This document shows positions 1 to 11,730 of a stretch of DNA of 64,000 nucleotides, piece by piece. The stretch covers positions 8,116,311 to 8,180,310 of the forward strand of contig CM035170.1 in NCBI GenBank assembly GCA_020205615.1, in the 5' to 3' direction. A program made the translations under genes and the position numbers. The notes beneath the pieces were generated by a model. It made no database searches. It saw only the letters and a list, made by a program, of their open reading frames with translations, and was not told the DNA's origin. Within the stretch, counting starts at the first letter, position 1, and every line of letters starts with the position of its first letter. Origin of the DNA: Panax quinquefolius. Its lineage: Eukaryota; Streptophyta; Magnoliopsida; Apiales; Araliaceae.

Positions 1-245
1 GTATATCTGTTGTATATCTGTATCCGTACTGGGCAATTGGCTCATGCTGTGTTTTTCTTCCGACAGGTTTGCAGGAGTGATTCAGGGCTAGTATGATGAG
101 AATTTTGCCTTTGACCATTTAGGTTGATTCGAATTTTAAGTTTTGATTATTTTGACTCAGTTTGGAGAATTATACTTATTACTTTATTAATGGATCACCA
201 CTATTAATATTTTGAGGTTGTTAGTGCTCTATTTATTTATTTTGA

Positions 246-3200
246 GGTTTGTTGTGCTTCGCACGTGATCTTCCTTTCCTTTTCGGGAAGGGAGTGTTAC
301 ATGATGCTTCTCTTTCAGCCGGAAGCACCTCTCCAAGATTAGATGAATCTTCATCTAGTGGATGCTATGGATCCCCTGTAATACTAACTGATGAAGCTTT
401 AGGTCTCAAGTTTGAAGGGGGTACAGTTTTCTCCTCTGCTCAAGTATCACGAAAGTCTGAACGGCTGATAAAAAAATTAAGTGATAATGAAACAGCAATG
501 TTATGTTTGAGTAAGGAATTCAGGATGGTGTATGATGCTTTCATTAAGATAAATGTTCAATTAGCTGCACTTTTTAATGAGGGAGAAGTTGTCTGTCACT
601 CCCCTGGGGATGGAGTGTGTTTGTTAAAATCACCTGAATTTGTGAATAATAAAGATCCAAACGCATCAATAATTGGATCAAATCAGTTCATAGTGTCCAA
701 ATTGAGTGGAGTCCTTCCACATTCTTACTTGGAGATGCGGGAAGTTAAAGCAGGCTGTTGTAATACAGAGGAGGTAAAGTTCATGTAAAACTTGTGTAGT
801 TAGCTCACCTTACAAAATGAAATTAGAATGTGGTAGTAAGCAATAGTTGTTGCTGGTAATTTTTGATATTCAATTTGTTTTCTTTAAGAAATCTGAAGAC
901 AAGACCACTTACATTTCTTTTTATATCTTGGCAACATCTTGTAATATGCAGTTTGTTGCTGATGGGAATGTGAGTCAGGCCAGCAGCTTCTTTAAACAAT
1001 TTGAGGAGGCTCGTGAAACCATGCAAGAAGCTGATGTTATGATAAATGCGTTACTGAAAGCAAATGAGAACTCAAGACAGTTGACATGTATGTGGAAACA
1101 AACTGGTGAAGATTTGATGGTAGAGAAAGCCAGCTTGATTGAAGAAATAGAACAACTTAAATCTTCAATTCGTTCAAAAGATGGGGAGAATGAAATACTG
1201 CAGGATCTGATCCATTATAGTTTCATAGAATTAGCAAACTTGATGACTTTGCTTGAAGGGTCTTTTCTGCATATGCAAAGCGATATGGAAGAAATGTGCA
1301 AGGCAGTATATTCTGATGCCTCAAGGATGGCAAAGGAAATCCTGAGTAATATTTACTTCTCAAGATTGTCTGTGGAAGATATTTGTGTGAAGTCAATGGA
1401 GAAAGAATTTGCTTCTTTCGTGATCCAACAATGTAGTGCTGCAGAATACTTCAAAAACTTCAGAAGCCTTAACGGAGATCTTGCTCGTCATCTAGACAGA
1501 CTCCAATACAGCTTAATGAATGATTTGTGCAAGAGTTTTGTATGTGAAAAGGACATTTCGATTAATGTTGTGAAAGATAAAGAGGAAGGGGATCAAACTG
1601 CAGTTGCCACTAGAATGAAAGCAGTTGAGGTGAAACTAGTCCATTAGGATGATGGAAATTTAGAGCTAAAGAAAGAATTGGAACAGAAAGGCGTTTTGTT
1701 GAAAGGTTCGCTTTTCGATTTTAGCTTGTTGCAAAAATCAGCCTCCACAACTAAGGGTCTCAAAGTTGAAACTGATACTTTTGTTGCATCTTTGAGCCAA
1801 AATTGGCACGAGCTACAAATAAAAACAAGTCAGCTTGATAATCTGCTTATTCAAAATAGAAATCTTGAACTACCTTTGTCTGATACTGAAGTTGCTCTAT
1901 CTGATCTAGAGCAAGCAAAAGAAAAACTAAATAATTTGTCAGACCAAAATGCTGAATTCAAAGTTCTTTTGGAGGATCTTTACCTGAAAAAATCAGAAGC
2001 TGAAAAGCAGTTAGAAGAACAAATAGAGGCTGTCAAGACGTTAGAGAAAGAAATTCTTCTTACCAAGTCTTCGGTGGAGAAACAGTTATTATCTTCAATA
2101 GAAGACATCGAGAATAATTTAAGGAGTGTCACTGAGGAGAGAGACCAACTCCGTGATCAAGTTGTCTCCTTGCAAGATAGGCTTGATACGACCTATGCTT
2201 TAGTAGATGAGAATGAAGCTATAGCTGTTGAAGCCCGCCGGGTATTTACATATAAAGAACCCTTCAGGTTGCTGATTTTTGCTGGATTTATTTACTAAAC
2301 TTGTGATTATTCTTCTAGGAGTCAGATGCAAGCAGAATTTACGCAGAACAAAAGGAAGAGGAGGTTAAGATCTTAGAACATTCAGTTGAGGAGCTTGAGT
2401 GTACCATAAATGTATTAGAGAAAAAGGTAAGAATTGACCAACATTCTTTGAAAGTCCTGTATATGGATGAAATGAAAAATAAAAAGCAAAGCTGTTTTCT
2501 GCCTTTTCTTGTTCTTGTACTTGTCCTCTAGTGGGGTAGGGATGAAAGAAGTGGTCTTCTCAGATCCATCATGAGTTGGTTTGAGTTGGGTGCTAGATTA
2601 CATTTCTATGTGCATGCATATTCATGACTGCTTTTCTTTTTCTCATTTTGGCCTTTATATTTTTCACAAAGTTGTTTCTCTTCATACAAGAGGAGGTAGA
2701 AAGGCATCAGATAATAAGAGATTCATCAGAACTAGAACTCCAAGCACTGAGAGAAAGAGTATTAACAGTAAAAAACATCACCGAGAATAGTGATTCTGAA
2801 AACTCAACAAGTGAACTACCAGCAGAAGATCAACTTTCAAGGTCAGATGCCAAATTCTTTCTTTGTCAAAATATTTTACTGTAAGGTGGGGAATCAATAA
2901 ATTGTTTAATCTCAGGAAATTGCAAAATAGATCTCTGGAACTTCATGTGGCACATAAACGGAAATTAACTCTTGAAGATGAAATAGCAGAACAAGCAAAA
3001 GAGGTGAAGCCATTAATGAATCCACAAATAAGAAACTGCCAGTGGTATAGTAGCCTTTCTTACCTGCTTTTCCTCTGGGCTAACTCATCTTTTTTGAAAT
3101 ATCATGCAGATCAAAAAGTGCAAAAAGTACATCTCTGAATTTGTGTTGCATGCTGAAGCACAGTCATCACAGTACCATCAGAAGGTAAAATTATCAGAGA

Positions 3201-4394
3201 AGTTGGCTGACTATATATTACAGAAACAACTCCAAAAGCCTTTCAGAATAAAAAACAACTAATGGATTTGTGTATACATATCGTACTTTCATTGTATAAA
3301 TACCATCCAAGCTAGGTGAATCCAAGAGTCTTGCATGTAAACTTTGTATCGTGTTGTGTTAATTAGCAAGAATAGCATAACGGGTGACTAAATAATTTTA
3401 AGAGCCTATGTCTTTCCTGAGCATAATACAGTGCAGATTTCCTTGCTAAAATATGTAACAAGTACGCCTATTCAAAGTTGTATATCATAGTCTTTATTCT
3501 TCAAACAGTACAAGACCTTGGAGGCAATGGTTCGCGAAGTTAAAACAGATTCATCAAATTTGGCATCTGCTGCCCCAACTTTAGATAAGATGGAGAAAAG
3601 CTCAACAAGGACACGAGGTTCTAGCTCACCGTTCAGATGCATTGGAGGTTTGGTACAGCAAAAAAATTTGGAAAAGTACCAGGAATTATCAAGTGCCAGG
3701 CTCCGCATAGAAGAGCTAGAGGCATTGCTGGCCAGTCGGCAGAAAGAGGTATGGAATGGAATCTCTCATACATGTTTCTTCTGGAGAAGTCTGGAGCCTT
3801 ATAAGTGATTAATATGTGATTTTTTTATTTTTGTTTTGGCGATGGTGTAGGTGATTTGTTTTCTCCTTTACAGTATTAGTTTTTCTGCTAATATTCTTCA
3901 TATGAATGGCTTCTTTCTCTCTCTGTCTATATGTATGTATCTCAAAGCATACGTATCCAACGGTTCTGTTATTTTGCAATGAAGAAATTCTATATTTTTG
4001 GATCAGGTATGTATGTTGAATATCAGGCTGGCTGCGGCAGAAAGCATGACACACAATGTCATTCGGGATTTACTTCGTGTCAAAATCGACATGACTGACT
4101 ATGCAGTAAGTTTCAGACTCATGTACAAAGATTATTGTAAACTAATTTTCTTGTGTGCATGATTCTTTTAATATGATGTAGAACTTGATGGACCAATATC
4201 AACTTCAGAAGTTAGTGGAGGAGGCTCAGCAACAACACACACGAATCCATTGCAATGGTAAACTGCAAATGTTTAGATCTACATTTATTGCTGTAACTTA
4301 AAGAACCATTATATATCTTTTCTATGATGAATTAGGAGAAAGAGATTCACAATCTGAGGCGGCAGATTAATGAGTTAATTGAGGAAAGGCATAG
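246..4394 (+). pseudogene. Kinesin-12 (POK-like) C-terminal half, disrupted
   Basis: The translated exons match the coiled-coil tail of plant kinesin-12 proteins (phragmoplast-orienting kinesins, which help position the division plane). Visible exons are about 246-773, 952-2241, 2319-2426, 2693-2841, 2916-3003, 3110-3184, 3509-3748, 4007-4105, 4182-4257 and 4336-4394, each with GT/AG borders. Landmarks are FFKQFEEARETMQEAD, AEQKEEEVKILEHSVEELE, SSPFRCIGGLVQQ and ARLRIEELEALLASRQKEV. The motor domain would lie upstream of the window. Three lesions are seen. An in-frame TAG at 1645-1647 lies inside an uninterrupted coiled-coil exon, where the family has Gln. Exon 4182-4257 is 76 nt long and breaks the frame before the exon reading EKEIHNLRRQINELIEE. 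The final family exons after 4394 are not found. It is a pseudogene or a damaged copy; sequencing error could explain the small lesions but not the missing end. Confidence 0.8.
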
Positions 4395-5663
4395 GTAAGT
4401 TGCACCTTATTCCACAGCATTCAGATATTGGGTTTGTTAACCATGATATTATATACTTGTGCTAAATGGCTTTAAACTAGAAATGGAAAGTATTTGCAGA
4501 ATCTGTTTAGTTAGCCACAATTATAGAAAAGCAAAATTTAAAGCTGAAATGAAGAGGAATGGGAAATTACCTAGGCCTAAATCTTAATATGTTGTAGAAC
4601 CGCTTTTAAGTGAACTGAAGTGGTCTTTGAGATCTAGTGGAGTTAGTTTTTGGCGAAGTAGTACAAGCACTAGTCCGTAAGGACCGTAACCAATTGACCA
4701 TAGCCTGCATGTTCTGTTCATAAAATATGCATATTATTGGAATATGCATATTATTCTGAGAGCAGTCATCCACAAGCCAAACTGGACAGATGTGGCAGTG
4801 AAAAGATGTTTAGGTAAGTCATTAAGTGTGATCTATTCTGTCCTCCTAACCTAACTTCAATGGCTTACAGGAAGCATAAGGTTTAGTAAATCCTGCAGCT
4901 CACTGAGGCTCATATCATACCACGATTTCAGTTAATTAGCAGCTGTTTAAAGAAGACAATCTTCATATTGGGCACATACTCTCAATTCGATGATTCAAAG
5001 CATCTTCTTCTGACCATAAAGTTGTGATGTGAATCTACAAGGTAACTGTTTTGACTTTGTTTTATGCATAGGTTATGTCATTAATGAGCTATGAGATCTC
5101 CAACTGCCTTTCAAGTTTATCTTTGCCTAGGATTCCAAGTGCAGGCTCATTTTCTGTAATAATATTTCATTTCTGTTAAAAGTTTTTCTTAGTTCAATAG
5201 TCATTAATGTTCATTTTGTTCTAATAATCCCGTATCCAGCAATAATAAATTGGCATTACAGTGAACACTAATGTACTGAAAACAGAACTGTTGTAATTAA
5301 TGTATTGTTACCGACTACATTTCCTTCACGCCGCCGGTTTACATGGTTATCGACAGACAGCCGTTTACAAAGAAAAAGACAAGCATGGACAGAAGTCTGA
5401 CATGTTAGACTATACTTCACAAATCAAACTATACCCATCACTACCACTGAACTGTCCTCTACTTCTTATCAACATTTTTGACTTCTAAAATCTAGGTACC
5501 AGATTTATCTATTTTGCTCTCCAGAACTATTGACCTGCTGGGATGCACTACTCCCATCCTCTCTCACCTGTCACAATATCAGATTTGTCAAAAGTTCTCA
5601 CACTGCAAATCTAGATAAAAAATGAGAAAGACAAAAAATATATTACTGAAGAAATAATAATTT
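4395..5663. other. Unassigned sequence downstream of the kinesin exons
   Basis: The last recognisable kinesin exon ends at a GT donor at 4395, so this stretch should hold the final intron and last exons. I could not find the expected C-terminal kinesin-12 residues in any frame. The only open frame of note (about 5300-5488) has no recognisable similarity. It could be a decayed intron or replaced DNA. Confidence 0.5.
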
Positions 5664-5884
5664 CTCCGTTTCTAAACTACTTTTAAGGAAAACTTTATGT
5701 TCCAAATATATTATAGCATTGCTAGAAATGTAGTAGTGGTGCCATGCTAGTGCCCAATCAACCTACAGAATAAGTAATGGCATATTTTAGTTGTGCTTTG
5801 TGTCATTTTATAGTCTAGTTTTGTATCTCTAATTTTGGAACGGACGAAAAAGTAAATGCATCACTAATTTAGGAACAGATGGAG
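5664..5884. mobile_element. Stowaway-like MITE
   Basis: The left end CTCCGTTTCTAAACTAC and the right end AGGAACAGATGGAG are imperfect inverted repeats. They resemble the CTCC...GGAG termini of Stowaway (Tc1/mariner-type) MITEs. The element is about 220 bp, AT rich and has no coding potential. The expected TA target duplication is not clean, so the family call is tentative. Confidence 0.45.
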
Positions 5885-6261
5885 TATTTGTTTTCAAGAA
5901 ACCAATATTCTATTATGGTGGTGGTGTTTGCAGTGAAGAGACTTTATTAAGAGTCCACTCACGGTCTTATTCGGCATATCTAGACAAGTTGAGCTCAATA
6001 CTAGGACTTAGAAGTCCTTTGAAAATTAAAAGCCTACTACTAAAGGATCAGCTACTAGTTCCCTAATTATCATTTTTCTACCACAATATATTTCTGCACA
6101 CTTTCAGCCTGATACTACAGCAGAATGCTGTGATTTGTAGATTATGAAGTGAACTACAACCTTAAATCAGGACCAACATTCTAAACCCTGGCAATTAACA
6201 TGACTGCTCTCACAAGTGTATGCATATCAAAGATCTTTGAGCCTTTGAATATTACCTTAAG

Positions 6262-7510
6262 TTCTTCAAATTTTGTAACCGACACTGGTCCCGAGCTTCT
6301 GGGTGACGCACCATCTATTGGACTCTTTCCAGAGCCTTATCAACACCAGCAAACTTCTGTTTTCGACCAATTCGTAGAAAGTCATACTCGTCATTCTTCT
6401 CAACGTCATGTCCTAGACTTTCAATTGCTGTCTTCGTCCGGAATCCTCGCAAGCCAGGTTTTTTTCGCCTCCAACGCAGTATTGCCTTCTCAACAATACT
6501 AACAGACCAAACAACCCTCTTATATTGCTTACGCATTTGACGTCCCCTCACATGAGCCTGAAAAGCAATAATGACAACAAACAAAGTTCTTAAGAAACAG
6601 TATTAATCAGTATAAGAGAGTTTCCAGGGGAGGAGCAAGGATTCAACTTCAAGGACTTTCAAATCCTGGTACAGGGGGGACAAAGTTTAGCATTTTCTCA
6701 TAAGGGGAGCATATTTCTATATTATTATACTTTTTGAGTACATTTTGTAAAAAAATAATCAAAATAGACGGTGTCCTAATTATTTTTCCTTTCCCCCCAT
6801 AATCCAAGGAGCAATTACCCCTTATATGATCTATGTGGCTCCGCAGTAGTGAAAGCAAGTGCAGTGGAGATATAAACTCCACGTCTCCACCCAGTTTACA
6901 TAATCACTTGAACAAGAACGCAAACATCTAACATCTTCAGGCAATTTCAACTGCTAGTTTATGCATCTACATGCCAATATATAAAAAGTAATTCAAACAG
7001 AAACACTTGAATAAAAAGTGGATCAAAAACGCAGTAGTAAAGAAGTGATGATATGAATTTAAGATTTCTATTGTATTTTGAACTCTCTATTAAAAAGGAT
7101 TCAGAGGCATTAACATGGTTTTTAATCTAACTTAAAGTTGATAGAAAAATACAGAAAGCGAGTCATGTCTACCAAGTATACCTGAATCTTAACAATATGT
7201 TTCCTTATCTTCAAAAACTCTTTTCTTCCCTTCCAGACACGGTACTTCTGCTGAATCTTTAATGCAGCAGAGCGCAAATAGCCATCAAAGTTATTCGTTT
7301 GTTGGACCTTGCTTAAACAACCCAGGGCAACAAGGTCAAGTTGAGCTTCAGATATATCATGCCGCTCTTAGTCGTTTGTCTTTGACGAAATGATTGAACC
7401 CTAAAAGTTTCTTGAATTAAGGCAGCTGCATGTACTGATCTCCTAAGAGAAACAAGAGACCCTTTCAAGGAATGGTTCTCATCATTAACATATCCAGGAA
7501 CTTTCAAATT
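6262..7510 (-). pseudogene. CAMTA transcription factor, 3' fragment (IQ motifs and CaM-binding region)
   Basis: On the minus strand two exons encode the C-terminal part of a calmodulin-binding transcription activator. The upstream exon (7182 to about 7510) reads SVHAAALIQETFRVQSFRQ and, in a shifted frame, AALKIQQKYRVWKGRKEF. The next exon (starting 6557 after a CAG acceptor) reads AHVRGRQMRKQY, then VVWSVSIVEKAILRWRRK, the calmodulin-binding segment, then GLRGFR. CAMTAs are about 900-1100 aa with an N-terminal CG-1 DNA-binding domain, a TIG domain and ankyrin repeats. None of these is present upstream; the PPR gene occupies that side. Lesions: a frame change between the two IQ blocks near 7380, a TAA just upstream of the first block, a TAG at 6315-6317 where the family has Ser, and further indels after it. 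This is a truncated pseudogene, not a functional factor. Confidence 0.8.
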
Positions 7511-8624
7511 CCCAGATTAGTCATGGTATGCATCATATATGAAGCTGATCACCTTGTCCTGGAAAACATGTACGGCTCAAAGGTTAGCACAAGGATGTGG
7601 AAATGCCCAAAAAAATAAAATGAAAATGTCTCACTCCTCAATAGAGAGAAGTAATTAAGTAATTTTGTTTAACATATGATACCAACTCCCAAGTGTTTCC
7701 ATCACATTCCACAAGTCGTTAGTGTATATACTACTCTTAATGAGTTCTGATTTTTCTTAGAACTACTTGAGTTCTTGCATGCTGGACCAAGCACAAAGAA
7801 ATGGTATTTCTTGGTTGACTGACTACATGTAACATAGCAAGCAGCTTTTAATATTAGAACCAAACAGTCGATAAGGAAATTTCACATCCCAAGCATTCTT
7901 TTGAAAGTAGAGTTGAAATCAATATAAACTGAATCCCAAATAGAAAAATAAAAAAAACTGTACATTACTGCATTAAATGCCAAACAATACACAATTTCAG
8001 GAGAATCCTAGATTAAGATAATCAGGAAATGCAATAAAGAAAGAATTCAAAACAGAAGAAGAAAATACACAGATCAAACTAAAGACTCCAAACACTGAGA
8101 ATAATCGTAGACATATTGAGTTCTTAAATTGTTGAAGAGGTTTTCTCAAAATGGTATAACAGTATACACATCAACAGTAGCAACATCAAGCACATTGTTT
8201 GGTAATGAGTCCATGCAATTAAGTATGCATTCAAATACTTGTGGAGTGTCTTAAAATTAATGTTAACTGAGAAAAAGGTAGCAAAGATCTGCTTAGCCAA
8301 ATAAACGTGTCGACCTAAAGAAACAGAAATGACATACCAAGGGTCTGGAAGCATCAATCCACTGATAAATTTGCTCATTACGAAACCATGTAATTTGTCG
8401 TTTTGCAAAATTCCTGATAAATACAAATTGCTGAATTAATTTGACAGGGAAGATCATTACAATTATATTGAACAGATATCAATAATAAAACACATAGAAG
8501 CTGCTGAATCCAAACTATACATGGGGATATAGGAGCTCGTTAAATTTTAAGAAATGGGGATTCCGGTGATGTGGGGGATACACTGCATAATTAATTATTA
8601 AATATATTTATATATAATACAGTA
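7511..8624. other. Spacer between the CAMTA fragment and the PPR gene
   Basis: No recognisable gene. A 100-codon open frame on the minus strand (8124-8426) has no family match that I know and no clear gene structure around it. No CG-1, TIG or ankyrin coding sequence of a CAMTA is seen here. Confidence 0.4.
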
Positions 8625-8779
8625 TTACATTATTATTATAATATTTGCTTTCCCCACCTTACAAAGTTTCTTTACAAGGGGAATATAAGAGGCAGGCGAT
8701 GGCTGAAAACCCTGCTCTAGAAGTTGATACATAAACTTTATACTCTCGGCTATTTTCCCTTCCTTAAAAAAGCCCATAA

Positions 8780-10087
8780 TCATAGATTGTAAGTGAACAT
8801 GTCACGAGCGATACCTTTCTGCTGCATTTTTTCAAACTGCTTGCAAGCTTCTTCTGTCCTTCCACATGAAAACAATACATTAATCCTGGTGTTGTAACTT
8901 ATAGTGGTCTCTTCGTAGCCTTTACCAAGCATTCCCTTATAAAGCTTCTGGGCTCCATTGAGACCACCAACTCTTAAATACCCGGAGATGAGGGTACAAT
9001 ATGTGTACTCATTGGGCATGATTCCCTTCCGAATCATTTCAAACCATAACTTTCGAGCATCTCCAAGCCTTTTCATTTTACAAAGACCGTGAATCATTGT
9101 TGTGTACATAACATTATCTGGAGCATATCCTCTATCCTTGAGATCATTGAAAATCCTAAAACCTTCATGTATCATTCTTCTCTTGCATAGCCCATGGATA
9201 ATTTCCTGATAAGTATATATCTGCGGAGTACAATTCTTTGCAATCATAGTGTGTAAAACAGTCGATACTCCAGAATCATTCCTTTCTTTAGAAAACCCAG
9301 ATATTAATTTATTGAAAGCAACAATACTAGGAACATATCCAGCTTCTAAAACTTGCCGAAGAAGGTAAACACCTTTTGAAACATTTTTGTCAATACAAAA
9401 TGCTTTAATTAAGCACGTAACTGTCTCCACATCGGCCACAACACCACAATCCATCATTTCCCCATACAATTTCCAAACAACATAAGTCCTACCAACTCGG
9501 ACAGAGGCCAATAAAACCGAATTCCAAGTCCCCAGTGAAGGGCAATAACCAATCCCTTTCAATTGATCAAACACATCTAGTGCTTCCTCAATTAGCCCAT
9601 TTTCACATAAACAACAGATATACAACTCTAAACAAGACGGCTCTGGGTTAAATTTGGTAAACTCAAGAAATTTTTTAGCAGCATTGGCAGCCTTGCTCTC
9701 CGCAAGACCCTTAAAAATCACATTATACAAAGACTGATCAGTAGGAAAGCCAAATCGAGAACTAACCCAGTAAAAGAACCGCAGCGTCAAAAATGCATTG
9801 TTTTGATGCTTCAGAACCTCGCGCAGTAAGTTGGGGTCCGACAAATTAATGCCGGAAAACTCAGATACAAGTGTTTGTTCCCATCTGGCTCGGGACCGAA
9901 TGAACTTCGAAACGTCTTTAGCAATCTCAGTCAAGTTTTGATTCTTATGATTGCTTGAACTAATTTGATCTTGCGTTTGTATAAACTCTTCCCCGCATCC
10001 AAAACCAATGTTTCGAATATGAAAGGTTGGATTTTTATGGTTTTGGCGGAGGATTAAGTTAGTGAAAGACGTCGAAGTTCTTGCCAT
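8780..10087 (-). CDS. P-class pentatricopeptide repeat protein, C-terminus frameshifted
   Basis: This intronless 435-codon frame starts at ATG 10085-10087, in context GCAAGAACTTCG after the ATG. The N-terminus (MARTSTSFTNLILRQNHKNP) is rich in Ser, Thr and Arg and poor in acidic residues, as in mitochondrial or plastid targeting peptides. From about residue 130 there are tandem 35-residue P-type repeats. Examples are the segments at TYQEIIHGLCKRRMIHEGF, MYTTMIHGLCKMKRLGDA and TYCTLISGYLRVGGLNGA. Such proteins bind organellar RNA and act in its processing, stability or translation. It resembles Arabidopsis At5g18950-type proteins (from memory). The frame stops at TYNL, but in another frame about 50 further codons continue a repeat (MGFFKEGKIAES, then a final repeat) to a TAA at 8625-8627. 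A 1-nt loss near 8781 explains this. It is the best-preserved gene in the window. Confidence 0.85.
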   Translation of the reverse strand: MARTSTSFTNLILRQNHKNPTFHIRNIGFGCGEEFIQTQDQISSSNHKNQNLTEIAKDVSKFIRSRARWEQTLVSEFSGINLSDPNLLREVLKHQNNAFLTLRFFYWVSSRFGFPTDQSLYNVIFKGLAESKAANAAKKFLEFTKFNPEPSCLELYICCLCENGLIEEALDVFDQLKGIGYCPSLGTWNSVLLASVRVGRTYVVWKLYGEMMDCGVVADVETVTCLIKAFCIDKNVSKGVYLLRQVLEAGYVPSIVAFNKLISGFSKERNDSGVSTVLHTMIAKNCTPQIYTYQEIIHGLCKRRMIHEGFRIFNDLKDRGYAPDNVMYTTMIHGLCKMKRLGDARKLWFEMIRKGIMPNEYTYCTLISGYLRVGGLNGAQKLYKGMLGKGYEETTISYNTRINVLFSCGRTEEACKQFEKMQQKGIARDMFTYNL

Positions 10088-10171
10088 CTACTATGTTTCC
10101 GAAAAAAATGTAATAAAGCTTCTGAATAAATAAGAATCCAGATAGAAATTCACATAGCCAGACTATCAGAG

Positions 10172-10176
<5 letters not shown>

Positions 10177-10203
<27 letters not shown>
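10177..10203. repeat. (TA)n microsatellite
   Basis: An uninterrupted TA dinucleotide run of about 13 units lies 90 bp upstream of the PPR start codon. Confidence 0.9.
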
Positions 10204-10205
<2 letters not shown>

Positions 10206-11382
10206 GATATCACGAAGATCTGCATCTTCGCTTCTTGATTGGCGATGGAGGCTCGAACTGAAATTAGGGTTTTAAAAAATGTATAGACTATAGACTACTA
10301 CTCATATAAACAGAGGTAGTCGTGTAGAAATGGGGCTGAAGTCCAGTTTTGTACCTATAAAATGGGGTTATTTTCAGTTTTGTGTTCTTAGGGAAGGAGT
10401 TTAATTAGTCTTGGGCTGGATAAAAATATTTAACGTTTCGGCCTGGACTAATGCCTTATGGTAGTCCAACAACGAAGCCCACTGACTTCGACCTTTGGCA
10501 CATCATATACTTTTTAAGAAGATAGTTTTTTTCTCTCCGATTATACTTTTTTAGAATAAGTTCGAGTTCAATTGCTAAGTTTTGGTTTATAAGAAAGATA
10601 AAAAAAGTTTTGATTGAAATTTCGTTTAACTCTTCGAACAAGACAATCTCGAATTGGTATCTTGTTAATTTAAACTTTTCGAACAAATATGCTCCAAGTA
10701 TCAATAGTAAATTACAATTTGAGAAGGTTCGAGTAATTAACGAACTTTAAAATTTATTCATATTTGATTTATTTATATTTCGAGTCGAACTTGAATCGAA
10801 CTTTTAGTCAAGCGAGTATAAATCGAGCCCAAAATGCTTGCTCATTTTACAGTCTTAGTTGAAACTATAAGAACAAATTTTCGAATATCCAAAAAAAAAG
10901 AGGTAAGAGAGAGTTAATATGAAGTGAAAATTTATCTTTAAAGACGATCATTGAAACTACTTTGAATAAAAAAAATTACATAGTTCGTATATAAATATAA
11001 TATTTTTATGAAAAGTTTCGAGTCTGTTTTTTCAATGTCAAAGTGTGCTTTATGCAACCCAGTTTTTTTTCTTTCTAAAATAATAATATATTATGAGACA
11101 TTGTATTCTAATTTATTAGTAAATAAAGACAAAAATATATACTTAAAAGTTACAATTCTTACAAGGCATCCATGCTGTTATGAAATAGAGGGAGTATTAT
11201 TTTAGGGGTGAGAAAAAGAAACTGAAAAAAGTTCCAAGAAAAGTAGAATCATGGCGGCCCAAAGGTGAAGCCCATAATAGTTGGATTGGGAAATTTCGAG
11301 ACAAACTCAGAGCAACAATTAGCCCAGGTCCCCAGCCACACCCAATTCAACTATAATCAAAATCCAAACTAACCATAACTAA
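10204..11382. other. Intergenic, AT-rich, no gene seen
   Basis: The sequence is AT rich with only short open frames that lack family similarity or gene structure. A telo-box-like TTAGGGTTTT occurs at about 10265 near a short ATG frame that stops after 13 codons. Confidence 0.6.
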
Positions 11383-11730
11383 GAGTCTGTTTGTTTATGT
11401 CTGAATAATTGAATCGATTAGTCATTAAATGCGTTTGTTTTGAGAAAAAAATCGTCTGAATAGCTGAATTAGTCAACCATTCAGACGATTTAGGTTTTTT
11501 TGGCCGAATGGTTTAGTGTCATTTTTTTGGCTGAATGGACTGAATGAGGGTTGAATGAAGTTTTTTATTATAATATTAACTATTGTATTAAGTAATATTA
11601 AATACATTCATAACACTTTTGAATTTTTTAGAGGGGTAAAATAATAAAAACATATGTTTCAGACATGTCAATTATAACATAAGTTTTTTTATTCAGATTC
11701 AGATTCATTCAGTTTTTTATCAAACATCCC
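11383..11730. mobile_element. hAT-like MITE, 348 bp
   Basis: The left end GAGTCTGTTTG and the right end CAAACATCCC are imperfect inverted repeats. The inner parts also match (CTGAATaattGAATC against the inverted GATTCATTCAG). The sequence CTAA occurs directly on both sides (11379-11382 and 11731-11734) and may be part of a target duplication. No coding potential. Superfamily assignment is tentative. Confidence 0.5.

Noticed and set aside
2581..3138. Open frames across kinesin introns (for example 2581-2790 and 2863-3138)
   Set aside because: They run through clear GT-AG intron borders. The kinesin coding pieces inside them are better explained as exons 2693-2841, 2916-3003 and 3110-3184.
8124..8426. 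100-codon minus-strand open frame upstream of the CAMTA fragment
   Set aside because: No family similarity recognised, no splice or start context, and not part of a CAMTA. Kept only as unassigned spacer.
10225..10290. ATG frame next to TTAGGGTTTT, as a possible divergent gene start
   Set aside because: The frame stops after 13 codons and nothing coding follows.
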